Source of the DNA: DATKCJ01 sp035513275
Lineage (GTDB): Bacteria; Verrucomicrobiota; Verrucomicrobiia; Opitutales; Opitutaceae
Assembly: GCA_035513275.1 (NCBI GenBank)
Contig: DATKCJ010000190.1
Span: 1-12,897, forward strand
Length of the DNA: 12,897 nt
Reading direction: 5' to 3'
The notes below the pieces were generated by a model, which did not search any database, had not been told where the DNA came from, and was given only the letters and a program-made list of their open reading frames with translations. Numbering within the stretch: the stretch's first letter is position 1; the number at the start of each line of letters is the position of its first letter. The translations under genes were made by a program, and so were the position numbers. This document shows, in pieces, positions 1 through 7,433 of this stretch.

Positions 1-2
1 TG

Positions 3-89
3 CCCGTGAGCGAACTGCCGGATGATGCCGCTGACACCGCATGGCACTCCGATCTGACTCGCGCGGCCACCACCGCGATCGAGGCGTGA
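3..89 (+). CDS. C-terminal end of an unidentified upstream gene (partial)
   Basis: Frame 3 is open from the window edge to a TGA at 87-89 and encodes 28 residues ending in TRAATTAIEA. The TGA shares its A with the ATG of the next gene (TGATG), a typical stop-start overlap for translationally coupled genes. That overlap is the main reason to believe this is a real reading frame and not chance. The fragment is too short to assign a family. The coupling to a glycolipid-type glycosyltransferase makes an envelope or lipid function plausible, but that is a guess. Confidence 0.55.
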   Translation, partial: PVSELPDDAADTAWHSDLTRAATTAIEA

Positions 90-1243
90 TGCGCAAGGTC
101 CTGATTCTCACGGCAGGCTTCGGCGAGGGGCACAACAGCGCTGCGCGCGCATTGAGGTCCGCGTTTTACGAGGCGCCCGATCTTTCCGTCGAGGAAGCGG
201 ACATCTTTGCGCTGCACGCTCCGCGGCTCAATGAGTTCACGCGCCGCGCTTACCACCGCGTGATCAACAGCGCTCCGCGCGTCTGGAGTGGCTTCTACGG
301 CTGGCTCGACCGCAGCCCGCTCGCCCCACGCCTCATGCGGTTGCTCGCAGGCGAGACGGCCACGCTCGCCGCGCTCCTCGCGCGGAAGCGTCCCGACGCG
401 ATCGTGTCCACATATCCAGCCTACGCGTGGATGCTCGAGATCATCCGGCGCCGCGGCGGCTACGCGTGCCCGCTGTTCACGGTCATCACCGACGCACTCA
501 CGATCAACTCGCTTTGGTATCGCGCGCCGTCGCAGGCGTGGTTCGTCACGGACTCTGGGTCGGCGGAGATCCTCGTGAACAACGGAATCTCGGCCGATCG
601 CATCCACGTTTCGGGCTTCCCGGTGAATCTCGAGTTCGCCCGACGGCCCGCCGCGCTTCAGCCGCCAGACCCTGCGCACGGCTCGGTGCGCCGCGTGCTT
701 TACATGGTCAACTCCGGTCGGGCCCGCGCGCTCGCGACGGCGAAGATGCTTCTGCGTCAAAGCGATCTTCTCATCACGATCACCGCGGGCCGAGACGCGC
801 AGCTCCTCGACGAGTTGAAGACGCTCGCCGCCGAAGCGCCGGGCCGCGCCGTGATGCTCGGCTGGACAGACCAGGTGCCCACGCTTCTGATGAATCACCA
901 CGTCGTCATCAGCAAAGCCGGCGGCGCCACGACGCAGGAATCGATCAACGCTCTCTGCCCGATGATCGTGAACCAGATCGTGCCTGGCCAGGAGCAGGGC
1001 AACTACGAGTTGCTCCGCCTGCACAACGCAGCCGCGCTCGCTGAGACGCCCGAGGCGATCGTCGCCTCGCTCAACACGCTCTTCGCAAACGAAGGCGCGC
1101 GCTGGCGCGATTGGCGCGCGAATCTCCGCGAGATCGCCAAGCCCAACGCCGCGCGCACGATCGCCGCCACCGTCCTTCAAGCCATAGGCCAGCCCTGGCG
1201 CGGCCCCGTCGAGTCACCGCAGCCTGCAGTCGTTGACGGGTGA
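89..1243 (+). CDS. Glycosyltransferase family 28, MGDG synthase/UgtP-like (glycolipid synthesis)
   Basis: A 384-residue GT-B glycosyltransferase. The N-terminal acceptor domain opens with ILTAGFGEGHNSAA (His15), the glycine-rich GxGH signature of MGDG_synth (PF06925) proteins. The C-terminal donor domain carries SKAGGATTQES (about 275-285) and GQEQGN (about 300-305), matching the nucleotide-sugar site of MGDG synthases, UgtP and MurG relatives (PF04101). Known family members add a sugar from UDP-Gal, UDP-Glc or UDP-GlcNAc to diacylglycerol or another lipid at the inner face of the cytoplasmic membrane. The exact donor and acceptor cannot be read from the sequence. ATG 89 was chosen over the in-frame ATG at 41 because it begins directly at the Rossmann strand, has GAGG five bases upstream and overlaps the preceding stop. 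No transmembrane segment is evident, as is usual for these peripheral membrane enzymes. Confidence 0.85.
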   Translation: MRKVLILTAGFGEGHNSAARALRSAFYEAPDLSVEEADIFALHAPRLNEFTRRAYHRVINSAPRVWSGFYGWLDRSPLAPRLMRLLAGETATLAALLARKRPDAIVSTYPAYAWMLEIIRRRGGYACPLFTVITDALTINSLWYRAPSQAWFVTDSGSAEILVNNGISADRIHVSGFPVNLEFARRPAALQPPDPAHGSVRRVLYMVNSGRARALATAKMLLRQSDLLITITAGRDAQLLDELKTLAAEAPGRAVMLGWTDQVPTLLMNHHVVISKAGGATTQESINALCPMIVNQIVPGQEQGNYELLRLHNAAALAETPEAIVASLNTLFANEGARWRDWRANLREIAKPNAARTIAATVLQAIGQPWRGPVESPQPAVVDG

Positions 1244-1368
1244 GGAATAGCCGACTCTCAAACTGTAGGAGCTCGAACTCCGTAGTTTTCACTCCGAAGT
1301 ACGCGTTCGACCAACCAACCCGCTCCTGCGCGACGGCAACTGCACTCCAGCACCCGCTTGGAGCCGCG

Positions 1369-1608
1369 TCATCCAAGCTGCCCTGATTCGAGATCGTAGA
1401 GCATTCGCCAGATTCGATCCATTTCACCACGCTCCACCACCTGCAGCGGCGTCGAACCATCGAATGCTGCGTTAGGCTGCCTCAACCAGCGGCCGACCTC
1501 GGCCGGCTCCATGACGCGGGAAAGTCCGTCGAGAAGCCGGTCCATTTCCACAAGAGCCTTCTCCTGCTTCGGCGATGGCGCCTCGCCCTCACTAGTTTCG
1601 AGTTCCAT
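1369..1608 (-). CDS. Small protein with Xre/MbcA/ParS toxin-binding (DUF2384) domain
   Basis: A 79-residue protein. After about 20 polar residues, the rest matches the C-terminal toxin-binding domain of Xre/MbcA/ParS antitoxins (DUF2384, PF09722): WLRQPNAAFDGSTPLQVVERG (about 41-61), followed by RIWRMLYDLESG near the end. In characterised RES-Xre and MbcT-MbcA pairs this domain blocks the NAD-cleaving RES toxin. Here the N-terminal helix-turn-helix of full-length Xre antitoxins is absent, and no RES toxin is visible beside it. The start has a good ribosome-binding site (GGAG, seven bases upstream of ATG). The neighbour upstream on the same strand, 114 bases away, is a HEPN-domain protein that could be its partner. 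It might instead be a solitary domain protein, a form I believe is common in this phylum. Confidence 0.7.
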   Translation of the reverse strand: MELETSEGEAPSPKQEKALVEMDRLLDGLSRVMEPAEVGRWLRQPNAAFDGSTPLQVVERGEMDRIWRMLYDLESGQLG

Positions 1609-1644
1609 AGATCACTCCATCTCTAGCGGCCAATCAATCGCAAG

Positions 1645-1658
1645 TTTGTGTGCACAAA
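1645..1658. promoter_or_regulatory. Inverted repeat upstream of the DUF2384 gene, possible operator
   Basis: TTTGTGTGCACAAA forms two perfect 6-base arms around a 2-base centre. It lies about 36 bases upstream of the ATG at 1608, inside the 114-base gap between the HEPN gene and the DUF2384 gene. The position would suit an operator or a short promoter-proximal site. The small protein itself has no DNA-binding domain, so any regulator would have to come from elsewhere. A 14-base palindrome can arise by chance. Confidence 0.2.
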
Positions 1659-1722
1659 AGGTAGAGACCTCTGCCTTGGTTCATTCATGGTCACTAAGGC
1701 TCGAATGCGGCTTGTAAGCTCT

Positions 1723-2499
1723 TCATTCGACTCGCTCCTCGATCATGTGGGAGAGGAGGCTCGCGAGGTAAATGAGATGCCGAGCCCGATCAGCTTTGAT
1801 CTCGATGTTGTCGTGCGCACCGGGATTCCTAATTCCGATCATCGCGCCTTCGAAAATCCGCATGAATCCTTGCTGGATGTTTTTGCCCGACTCCGTCGAT
1901 TGATCGGCCAAAGCGATGACTGGCTGATTAGGCGAGAACGCAGTAGTCATCAGGCCGGATCCGTCGAGTTCCTTGCTTGTTTTGGCCTTAACGATCCGTT
2001 TGACGGTGATGTTCACTTGCTTGAACGCTGCATCGACTGCGTCGCCACAGAAGCCCTCATCGAAAAGGGATTTGGAAGATTCGACGATGCTTGGATGGAT
2101 ATCTTGCCAAATTGGATCGTGAAGCGTTTGGGGCGTCGACTGCACGGTCGCCCCGACCTCATCCTGCAAAGCACGAATCAAGGCCTCCAGAAATGTGAGT
2201 CCACCCTCCAAATACCCAACCTGAATCCGTGAAAGGATTCCGGTGTGAAGCTTGAGGGCCTGCGGCTTCCCGTTGTTTACCGCGGTCGCAAATTGGAGAC
2301 CATATGAAGAAAACGATCCATAGACATCGCGGATCAGACGTCGCACGTCTTGAAGCCAGATTTGCACGTCACTATCAGTCGCAGTTTTCGAATCTAGGAA
2401 ACCACGGCCGCGGTCGACGAGGCGCTCCATTCGCACGAGCCCTTCCGTCCTGCTCATTGTCGGCGGATCGGGTTCAGCTGGGGTGCGAGGCCGTGCCAT
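1723..2499 (-). CDS. HEPN-domain protein, TIGR02391 (Ymh-like) family; putative RNase toxin or defence protein
   Basis: About 258 residues. The C-terminal half matches the TIGR02391 family as I know it: WQDIHPSI (His135 in IHP), the stretch SLFDEGFCGDAVDAAFKQ, then QQGFMRIFEGAMIGIRNPGAH. The last piece contains R224-x4-H229 (RNPGAH), the catalytic RX4-6H motif of HEPN ribonucleases found in toxins, abortive-infection proteins and CRISPR effectors. The N-terminal 120 residues look helical and variable, perhaps a sensor or partner-binding part. ATG 2499 is preferred; a TTG at 2541 would add 14 residues and neither start has a clear ribosome-binding site. Base composition seems noticeably less GC-rich than the pilus genes, suggesting acquisition. 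RNase activity and a defence role are inferred from the motif and from family context. The DUF2384 gene follows on the same strand. Confidence 0.75.
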   Translation of the reverse strand: MARPRTPAEPDPPTMSRTEGLVRMERLVDRGRGFLDSKTATDSDVQIWLQDVRRLIRDVYGSFSSYGLQFATAVNNGKPQALKLHTGILSRIQVGYLEGGLTFLEALIRALQDEVGATVQSTPQTLHDPIWQDIHPSIVESSKSLFDEGFCGDAVDAAFKQVNITVKRIVKAKTSKELDGSGLMTTAFSPNQPVIALADQSTESGKNIQQGFMRIFEGAMIGIRNPGAHDNIEIKADRARHLIYLASLLSHMIEERVE

Positions 2500-2642
2500 G
2501 ATTGTCGCGCACAACAAACGCACTTCATCGAGGTTCGTCAAGGAACGTGCAACCGGTGCTCAATGCCGAAAAACCGAGTTGGGGCAACGCGCTCCACCTC
2601 AATACACTCGCATTCTTAGGTCGGTCTCCGACTAGCACGCCG

Positions 2643-2719
2643 ATTCCGCAATCCGCACTCCGAAATCCGAAATCCGCAATCCGCAATCCGCAGTCCGCAC
2701 TCCGAAATCCGCAATCGCG
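2643..2719. repeat. Imperfect 7-bp tandem repeat, about 11 units
   Basis: Eleven consecutive heptads with the pattern A[AC/T/G]TCCG[CA] can be read: attccgc, aatccgc, actccga, aatccga, three aatccgc, agtccgc, actccga, aatccgc and a degenerate aatcgcg. On the minus strand the unit reads GCGGATT. The array starts 14 bases beyond the secretin stop codon and lies upstream of the HEPN gene, so it is extragenic. A period of 7 is out of phase with codons, so all three frames of one strand stay open and give spurious peptides of the ADCGLRISDFG type. Confidence 0.9.
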
Positions 2720-2732
2720 GCGCTCCGCCGCG

Positions 2733-5489
2733 CTACTCCCCGCCCCGCACAGGCCGCGGCTCGGAGCCGCTTGGCGTGACGATTGTCGGATTCTGATAGA
2801 GCGAGCTTGGCAGGACGTTTTTCAACTGCTGCTTCTTCGGCGAGCCGCCCGGGCTCACGAGATTGGCGGTGACAAAGATCAGCAGATTGCGCTTCGCCGA
2901 AGTCTCGCCCTCGCTGCGGAACATCCGGCCGACGACCGGCAGGTTGCCAAGCACCGGCACTTTGTCGTTCACCTTCTTCACTTCCTCGCGCGTGAGCCCG
3001 CCCATGACGAGCGTGGCGCCGTCCCATATCGTGACTTTCGTTGAGACTTCGCGCGTCGAGAAGATCGGCTGGAAGAAACCCGACGGCACCGTGACGGTTG
3101 TGCCGCCTGAGATCGCGATGCTCGGGCCGCCATACTCGACGAAGCCCTCGAACTCGGTGACGCGCGGATTCAATTCGAGACTTATGCTGTAATCGTCTTC
3201 CTCGACGGTCGGTGTCACGCGCAGTTCGACGCCGATGTTGCGCGTCGCGAAATCCTGCGGCGTCCCGGCGGTGATCGTCACGCCGGCAGATGAGCCCGAA
3301 TCCGTCGAGCCGCCGCGGCCCACTTCGCTCTGAATGTCGCTATACGACTGCGGATATCGCAGCTCCTGCGCGACGGTGATCTGCGCCGGATTGCCCGAGA
3401 GCACGGTGACCTTCGGCGCGCTGAGCAAGTCGGAGCCGGTCTTTCGCGAAAGCGCGCGGATGACTGCGGAAACATCGAACTCGCCTATCACTCCGGAGAC
3501 CACACCCAGCGGCGAAGCGCCCGTGCCGATGTCGACGCGGCCTGGCAGAAGCGGCGGCACGATAGGGAGCGCCTCGTTGATACCCGCGATCGTGTTTGTG
3601 AGGAAATTGCCATCGGGCCCGACCACCGGAGCTCCATCGGCATCAGTTACGTAGGAGCTCACTTCGGGCCTGATCACTTTCAGCGCGCTCTCGGTGCCTG
3701 ATGGGGAAAACGCATCGGACAGCGAGCGGCCCTTCAGCGTGTAATTCTCGAGGTCGCCGCGCCGACCTACCGACCAGTCGACCCCGAGTTCCTCGAGCGC
3801 GCCTTCCTGCACTTCCATGAACTTCGCCTCGATCTCGACCTGTCGGACGTCGTTGTAGCGGTTCAGGATGTTTCGGATCCGCTCAATATTGCGACCCGTC
3901 TGTGTGACGATCATCGCCGAGCCATCGTAAACAAGGCTCGATCCCGTCGTGCCGTCGAAATTAACGCCCGCCTGTTGCAGGAAACTCTTCAGCGCCGCTG
4001 ACTCGCCCGACGGCGCGGGGCTCGCGGAGGTCGTGGACGCCGACGGCGCGAACGGATCGTTCACTGCCACGGACGATGGCTGCGACGCCGATCCACCTGA
4101 TCCCGTCATGCGAATCACGGTCGCGCGCGAAATTGGGAAGAACGCCGTGTCGAGCAGCGAACGCTCGCCGCCCGGTCGCACCACGACCGCGTCGGCCTGC
4201 ACATCGTATTGGTAGCCCACGGAGTCAGTGATGAAGTCGAGCACGCGCTTCAACGAGAGGTTGCGCAGCGAGATATTGACCGACGGGTTCGTGTTGCTCG
4301 GGTCGATGAGCACGATGTTCACACCTTTCGGGTTTGCCGCGGGCGCGTCGTATTCCTCGGAGATGGCGCTCAGCGTCGAGATCACGCGCGCTAGATCGAC
4401 GCCGCTGAAGTTCACGCTCGGGATCGTTATAGTGCCGAGCTTCTGCTCGAGCGGCGCGATTGCCGCAGCGCCGGTCGCATCCTGCGAGCGATCCTGATAG
4501 ACGCCGGGGCGCTGCCAGCCCTGCGCTACTTCCTGCAACATCGACGCGCGCGTCTTCTGGCGGTTGATCACGCCCACCTCGGCTCGCTTCTCGGCGATGC
4601 GCTTCAGAAAAGTCTTCGCCTCGGCGTTGTCGGCGTCGATTGCCTCGACCTTCCGAAACGTGTCGCCTGCGCCGTCGATGTCTCCCGCAAGATACTGGCT
4701 GCGGCCCTTTGCGATCATCGCGGCGATCTCGGCGCGCTCAGGGAGGAAGTTCGGATTCGCCTCCTGGATCGGAATGTTTGGCGGGTTGAGCAACTCGCGA
4801 TCAATTCTCGATCCCCGCCGACCGCTCGAGGCTTCGTAGCCGGCAAGTGCATCGCGCGCGCCGCGCGTGTCACCCTCGCGCATGAGGCGACGCGACTTCG
4901 CGAGGAGAACATCGGCCTTCTCTTCCTTCAAGTCCTTGAGTGTATCCTCTGTCAGCGGGTTCGAAGGCAGCGCCGCGATCGCATTGTCGAGCACCGTTAT
5001 GGCCTCGTCGTAGCGGCCGTCGCTGCCAAACCGCTGCGCCTCGCGACGCGCCTCCCTCGCCGACTCCATCAACTGATAAAGGCGCTGCTCCTCGGCGCGC
5101 GCGATCGAATCGACGTCCCCCGCCACGCGATCCGAAGGCGAAGACTCCGATGTGCGGCTGCCAAAGAGCCTGCGCGGCGCACGGTCATCCTGCGCCGGCT
5201 CGTAGGGCTCAGGAGCATCATAGGACGGCGCGGCGGATTCGCCGCCGGCGATCGCACGGTTCACACCCTCGAGAAGCCGACGGGCGGTCGGGTCGTTTAG
5301 CACGATCGCGAGAAGTTGTTCGAGATTGGCCTTCGCCGCTTGGTAGTCGCCTGCATCGCGTGCGCGCAGCGCGTCCGCCATCAAACGAATCTTCGTCTCG
5401 GTCTGTCCTTGGGCGGCCGCGGGAGTCAGCAGCGCAAGCGCGGCGACCGCCACGATCCCCGCTATAAGCGGTAGATAGAGACGTTTCAT
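2733..5489 (-). CDS. Secretin with TPR N-terminus, Amuc_1098/PilQ/GspD-like
   Basis: A 918-residue outer-membrane secretin, expected to form the channel of a type IV pilus- or type II secretion-like machine. A signal peptide (MKRLYLPLIAGI, alanine-rich core, cleavage near AAA-QG, about residue 27) is followed by TPR-like helical pairs at about 40-71, 150-175 and 261-296. Then come a secretin N-domain (TITIPSVNFSGVDLARVIS, from about 352), an N1-type subdomain (RQVEIEAKFMEVQEGALEEL, from about 547) and the secretin core, with LLSAPKVTVLSGNPAQITV near 687. VPVLGNLPVVGRMF (843-856) and RNLLIFVTANLVSPGG (near 866) are the classic C-terminal secretin signature. ATG 5489 was chosen because it starts the signal peptide; an in-frame TTG at 5537 would add 16 unlikely residues. 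It is the last gene of the pilus-like cluster, 48 bases after the preceding one. A serine/alanine-rich linker (SASTTSASPAPS) precedes the core. Confidence 0.9.
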   Translation of the reverse strand: MKRLYLPLIAGIVAVAALALLTPAAAQGQTETKIRLMADALRARDAGDYQAAKANLEQLLAIVLNDPTARRLLEGVNRAIAGGESAAPSYDAPEPYEPAQDDRAPRRLFGSRTSESSPSDRVAGDVDSIARAEEQRLYQLMESAREARREAQRFGSDGRYDEAITVLDNAIAALPSNPLTEDTLKDLKEEKADVLLAKSRRLMREGDTRGARDALAGYEASSGRRGSRIDRELLNPPNIPIQEANPNFLPERAEIAAMIAKGRSQYLAGDIDGAGDTFRKVEAIDADNAEAKTFLKRIAEKRAEVGVINRQKTRASMLQEVAQGWQRPGVYQDRSQDATGAAAIAPLEQKLGTITIPSVNFSGVDLARVISTLSAISEEYDAPAANPKGVNIVLIDPSNTNPSVNISLRNLSLKRVLDFITDSVGYQYDVQADAVVVRPGGERSLLDTAFFPISRATVIRMTGSGGSASQPSSVAVNDPFAPSASTTSASPAPSGESAALKSFLQQAGVNFDGTTGSSLVYDGSAMIVTQTGRNIERIRNILNRYNDVRQVEIEAKFMEVQEGALEELGVDWSVGRRGDLENYTLKGRSLSDAFSPSGTESALKVIRPEVSSYVTDADGAPVVGPDGNFLTNTIAGINEALPIVPPLLPGRVDIGTGASPLGVVSGVIGEFDVSAVIRALSRKTGSDLLSAPKVTVLSGNPAQITVAQELRYPQSYSDIQSEVGRGGSTDSGSSAGVTITAGTPQDFATRNIGVELRVTPTVEEDDYSISLELNPRVTEFEGFVEYGGPSIAISGGTTVTVPSGFFQPIFSTREVSTKVTIWDGATLVMGGLTREEVKKVNDKVPVLGNLPVVGRMFRSEGETSAKRNLLIFVTANLVSPGGSPKKQQLKNVLPSSLYQNPTIVTPSGSEPRPVRGGE

Positions 5490-5537
5490 AGGGATGCGGC
5501 ACATGGCTCTAGGTGATGGTTTTGAAAAGACAAACAA

Positions 5538-6455
5538 TCACGGCTCGCCGAACGGATTTTGTTCGGAGCTCGCCGCAGGAAACACGAATCCGGGTTGGAC
5601 CGCCGCCGGTTTTATATTCAAAGGCGCAGGCTCGAGCCGCCGCACGTCGGTGCCGCGGTCGCCCGTCGCCTCGCGGGTGACCTCCGCGGTGGGCGGATCG
5701 AAGCTCACCATGACGATGATATAGGTCGCGTCCGCAGTCGTAACCGTGTCGCCCTGGCGGCCCTCGACGTTTCGCGCAAGTTCGCCGGCCACGCGGAAGA
5801 CGGCCGAGGGTGCGTCGTTCATTTGGCGCACCTTCTGCACGAGCGTCACATCGCGATTCTGCCGAAGGTCTCGGATGATCGCGGTCGCGCGTGTGTCCTG
5901 CACTGCTGTGCCTCCGCCCGAATCGTCACGGATTTTCTCGACCGCGAACGAGCGCAGCATCACGCCGGGCCCCTCGATGGTCCGGCCCGGGCGGGCGAGA
6001 AACGTCTCACCTGCCTCCACGTCTTCGAACGTCGCGATGTAGTCGCCCTCACTGCCTACATAGCCGACGAGCTGGATTCGGTAGGGAGTGCGCTTCACCT
6101 CGACGAGTTCGATGCCAAATGCGTTCTCGAGCCCGCGCGCCTCGCCAGGCTCCGTGTCGGGCGGCGTGACGCTGAACTTATGGTTCGCAACGTCGTAGTA
6201 GATCACAGGCGGTGTAAACACGTCGAAGACCCACGCATCGCCTCCTCCCGCTGCGGGCGCAGTCCAGATTTCTGTCACCTTCTCGGGGTTGGCAAGAGCC
6301 GCGGGTTGATAATGGCCTGTCGCACTTGGATCGGGAAGTTGCGGAGGCGCTGCGTCGCCAGTGCCGCTGAGCAGTGTCCACAAACCGAGACCGACGAAGA
6401 GCACACTCGCTGCGCCGAGCGTGATGCTGTCGAGAGGCTTCCTCTTGAGGGTCAT
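5538..6455 (-). CDS. Membrane-anchored periplasmic protein, Amuc_1099-like, in the PilP position
   Basis: 305 residues: a short basic N-terminus (MTLKRK), one transmembrane helix at about 12-30, a proline-rich linker and a beta-rich periplasmic domain. YRIQLVGYVGSEGDYIATF followed by ETFLARPGRTIEGPGVMLRS (about 126-165) has the rhythm of the homology-region domain of PilP and GspC inner-membrane proteins: a strand ending in GYVG, a substituted-residue strand, then a glycine turn and V-x-L strand. A second similar strand set follows (about 200-255). By gene order (after the PilO-like gene, before the secretin) it occupies the pilP slot, where the known role is to link the inner-membrane complex to the secretin. 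Its ATG lies two bases after the previous stop, so translation is probably coupled. The Amuc_1099 match rests on order, size and topology; the HR-domain reading is inference. Confidence 0.75.
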   Translation of the reverse strand: MTLKRKPLDSITLGAASVLFVGLGLWTLLSGTGDAAPPQLPDPSATGHYQPAALANPEKVTEIWTAPAAGGGDAWVFDVFTPPVIYYDVANHKFSVTPPDTEPGEARGLENAFGIELVEVKRTPYRIQLVGYVGSEGDYIATFEDVEAGETFLARPGRTIEGPGVMLRSFAVEKIRDDSGGGTAVQDTRATAIIRDLRQNRDVTLVQKVRQMNDAPSAVFRVAGELARNVEGRQGDTVTTADATYIIVMVSFDPPTAEVTREATGDRGTDVRRLEPAPLNIKPAAVQPGFVFPAASSEQNPFGEP

Positions 6456-6457
6456 GG

Positions 6458-7429
6458 TCAGGCTGCGGGAGTCGGAGGCGCGACGAGTTCGATGAATTCA
6501 ATGGTCACGGTGAATCGGGAGAGGTTCTGGCTCACGATCGGCACGGGTCCGGTCGCCGCAGAAGGTGTGCCCGGCTGCTGCGCCGGACTTCCAAACACGC
6601 TCGCGAGGGACGGTGCCGCTACCGCCGATCCTTGCGCGCGCTGCGGCTCGGGCATTGGCTCGATCTCGACGCTGCGCACGATCACCGGCAGTTCGAATGC
6701 CGCAATCCTGTTGAGGAAATCGCGCAGCGCACCCGTCTGGCCGACAAACGTGATTCGGAAGCCGGTCGAGTCAACAAACCCGGGCACGCGCGCCGTCACG
6801 CGCGGGTCGACCGAGAAGAACGTCGCGTCGTTCTGTGGCGCAACTTCAACGATTTCGGCCCGGCCCTCCTGCCCTGGGATTCGTGCGACCTCGCGCTGCA
6901 CCGAGACGAGCTCTCGCAAACGCGCGTCGAAAAGCACCCCGAGCAGAAAATCGACGATCGCCTTCTGCCGGTGCACGGCAGGAATCAAGTCAGGCTCGGG
7001 ACCCTCGTTTGCATATAGGCTGAATCCAAAACGCTCGTCTGCGCGGATCGCCACGCCGGCCGAGTTCGCGCGCTCGCGATTGCGCTCGACGAAGCGCGCG
7101 AGGTCGAAAAACGCGTCGGTGCGCGACGCGGGCGGCGCCGAGAGGATCGCGCTTGCCCGCACAGGCGACCCGCGCAGCGAGGCGCGCATCGCCGCGACGA
7201 CGCGCTGCGAACTCTCAAGGTGGGCCTCGAGCGCTGCAGCATTCTCAGGCGAGGGAAACGGTCGCAGCATCGCCGTGCCGGCGAGCTCTGCGCGGCGCGC
7301 TTCGAGGAGCTGCCCGGCCTCTACGGCCTCGCGGCGGAACTTCAGCGCAAACGCGATCTCCGCAATGCAGAGCGCACCGAGCAGGATCAGCGCGCCGCCG
7401 AAGAGTGGATGATTGCGGAGAGAGTTCAT
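6458..7429 (-). CDS. Amuc_1100-like, PilO-like inner-membrane protein
   Basis: 323 residues, close to the 317 of Akkermansia Amuc_1100. A transmembrane helix (about 10-29, FGGALILLGALCIAEIAF) is followed by a charged helical/coiled-coil segment (to about 115) and alpha/beta domains. The last includes TGFRITFVGQTGALRDFLNR, AFELPVIVRSVEIEPMP and a final strand SRFTVTIEFIELV, as in ferredoxin-like PilO/GspM folds. PilO-type proteins pair with PilN in the inner membrane and align the pilus machine. Akkermansia Amuc_1100 is well known as an abundant exported protein that activates host TLR2; whether this homologue is surface-exposed cannot be told. ATG 7429 was chosen because it lies four bases after the preceding stop and directly precedes the membrane segment; an upstream ATG at 7546 would read through the neighbouring gene in another frame. 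Confidence 0.85.
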   Translation of the reverse strand: MNSLRNHPLFGGALILLGALCIAEIAFALKFRREAVEAGQLLEARRAELAGTAMLRPFPSPENAAALEAHLESSQRVVAAMRASLRGSPVRASAILSAPPASRTDAFFDLARFVERNRERANSAGVAIRADERFGFSLYANEGPEPDLIPAVHRQKAIVDFLLGVLFDARLRELVSVQREVARIPGQEGRAEIVEVAPQNDATFFSVDPRVTARVPGFVDSTGFRITFVGQTGALRDFLNRIAAFELPVIVRSVEIEPMPEPQRAQGSAVAAPSLASVFGSPAQQPGTPSAATGPVPIVSQNLSRFTVTIEFIELVAPPTPAA

Positions 7430-7433
7430 CGGC

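Noticed and set aside
427..1044. 205-codon + frame inside the glycosyltransferase
   Set aside because: It is fully contained in a well-supported gene and has shadow-like composition (Arg, Ala, His, Pro).
1270..1300. GGAGCTCGAACTCC and nearby CTCCG repeats after the glycosyltransferase as a terminator
   Set aside because: The stem has an internal mismatch and the following T-run is only four bases and offset; too weak to call.
1071..1460. 129-codon minus-strand frame downstream of the DUF2384 gene, considered as a possible RES toxin
   Set aside because: It overlaps the 3' end of the glycosyltransferase and the DUF2384 gene in another frame, is arginine- and tryptophan-rich, and shows none of the RES-domain features I would expect.
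1648..2232. 194-codon + strand frame opposite the HEPN gene
   Set aside because: The minus strand encodes recognisable TIGR02391 motifs including RNPGAH; the + frame has no family features.
2648..2719. Heptad array considered as a CRISPR array
   Set aside because: Units are 7 bases with no spacers between them; this is a simple tandem repeat.
3361..3376. 15-base match (gctcctgcgcgacgg) between the secretin gene and position 1322
   Set aside because: Isolated, GC-rich and inside a coding region; no extension on either side, so most likely chance.
5559..7412. 617-codon open frame on the + strand
   Set aside because: It lies wholly antisense to the PilO- and PilP-position genes, which have convincing membrane topology and tight spacing. 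The predicted protein is arginine/serine/alanine-rich without recognisable motifs, as expected of shadow frames in high-GC DNA.
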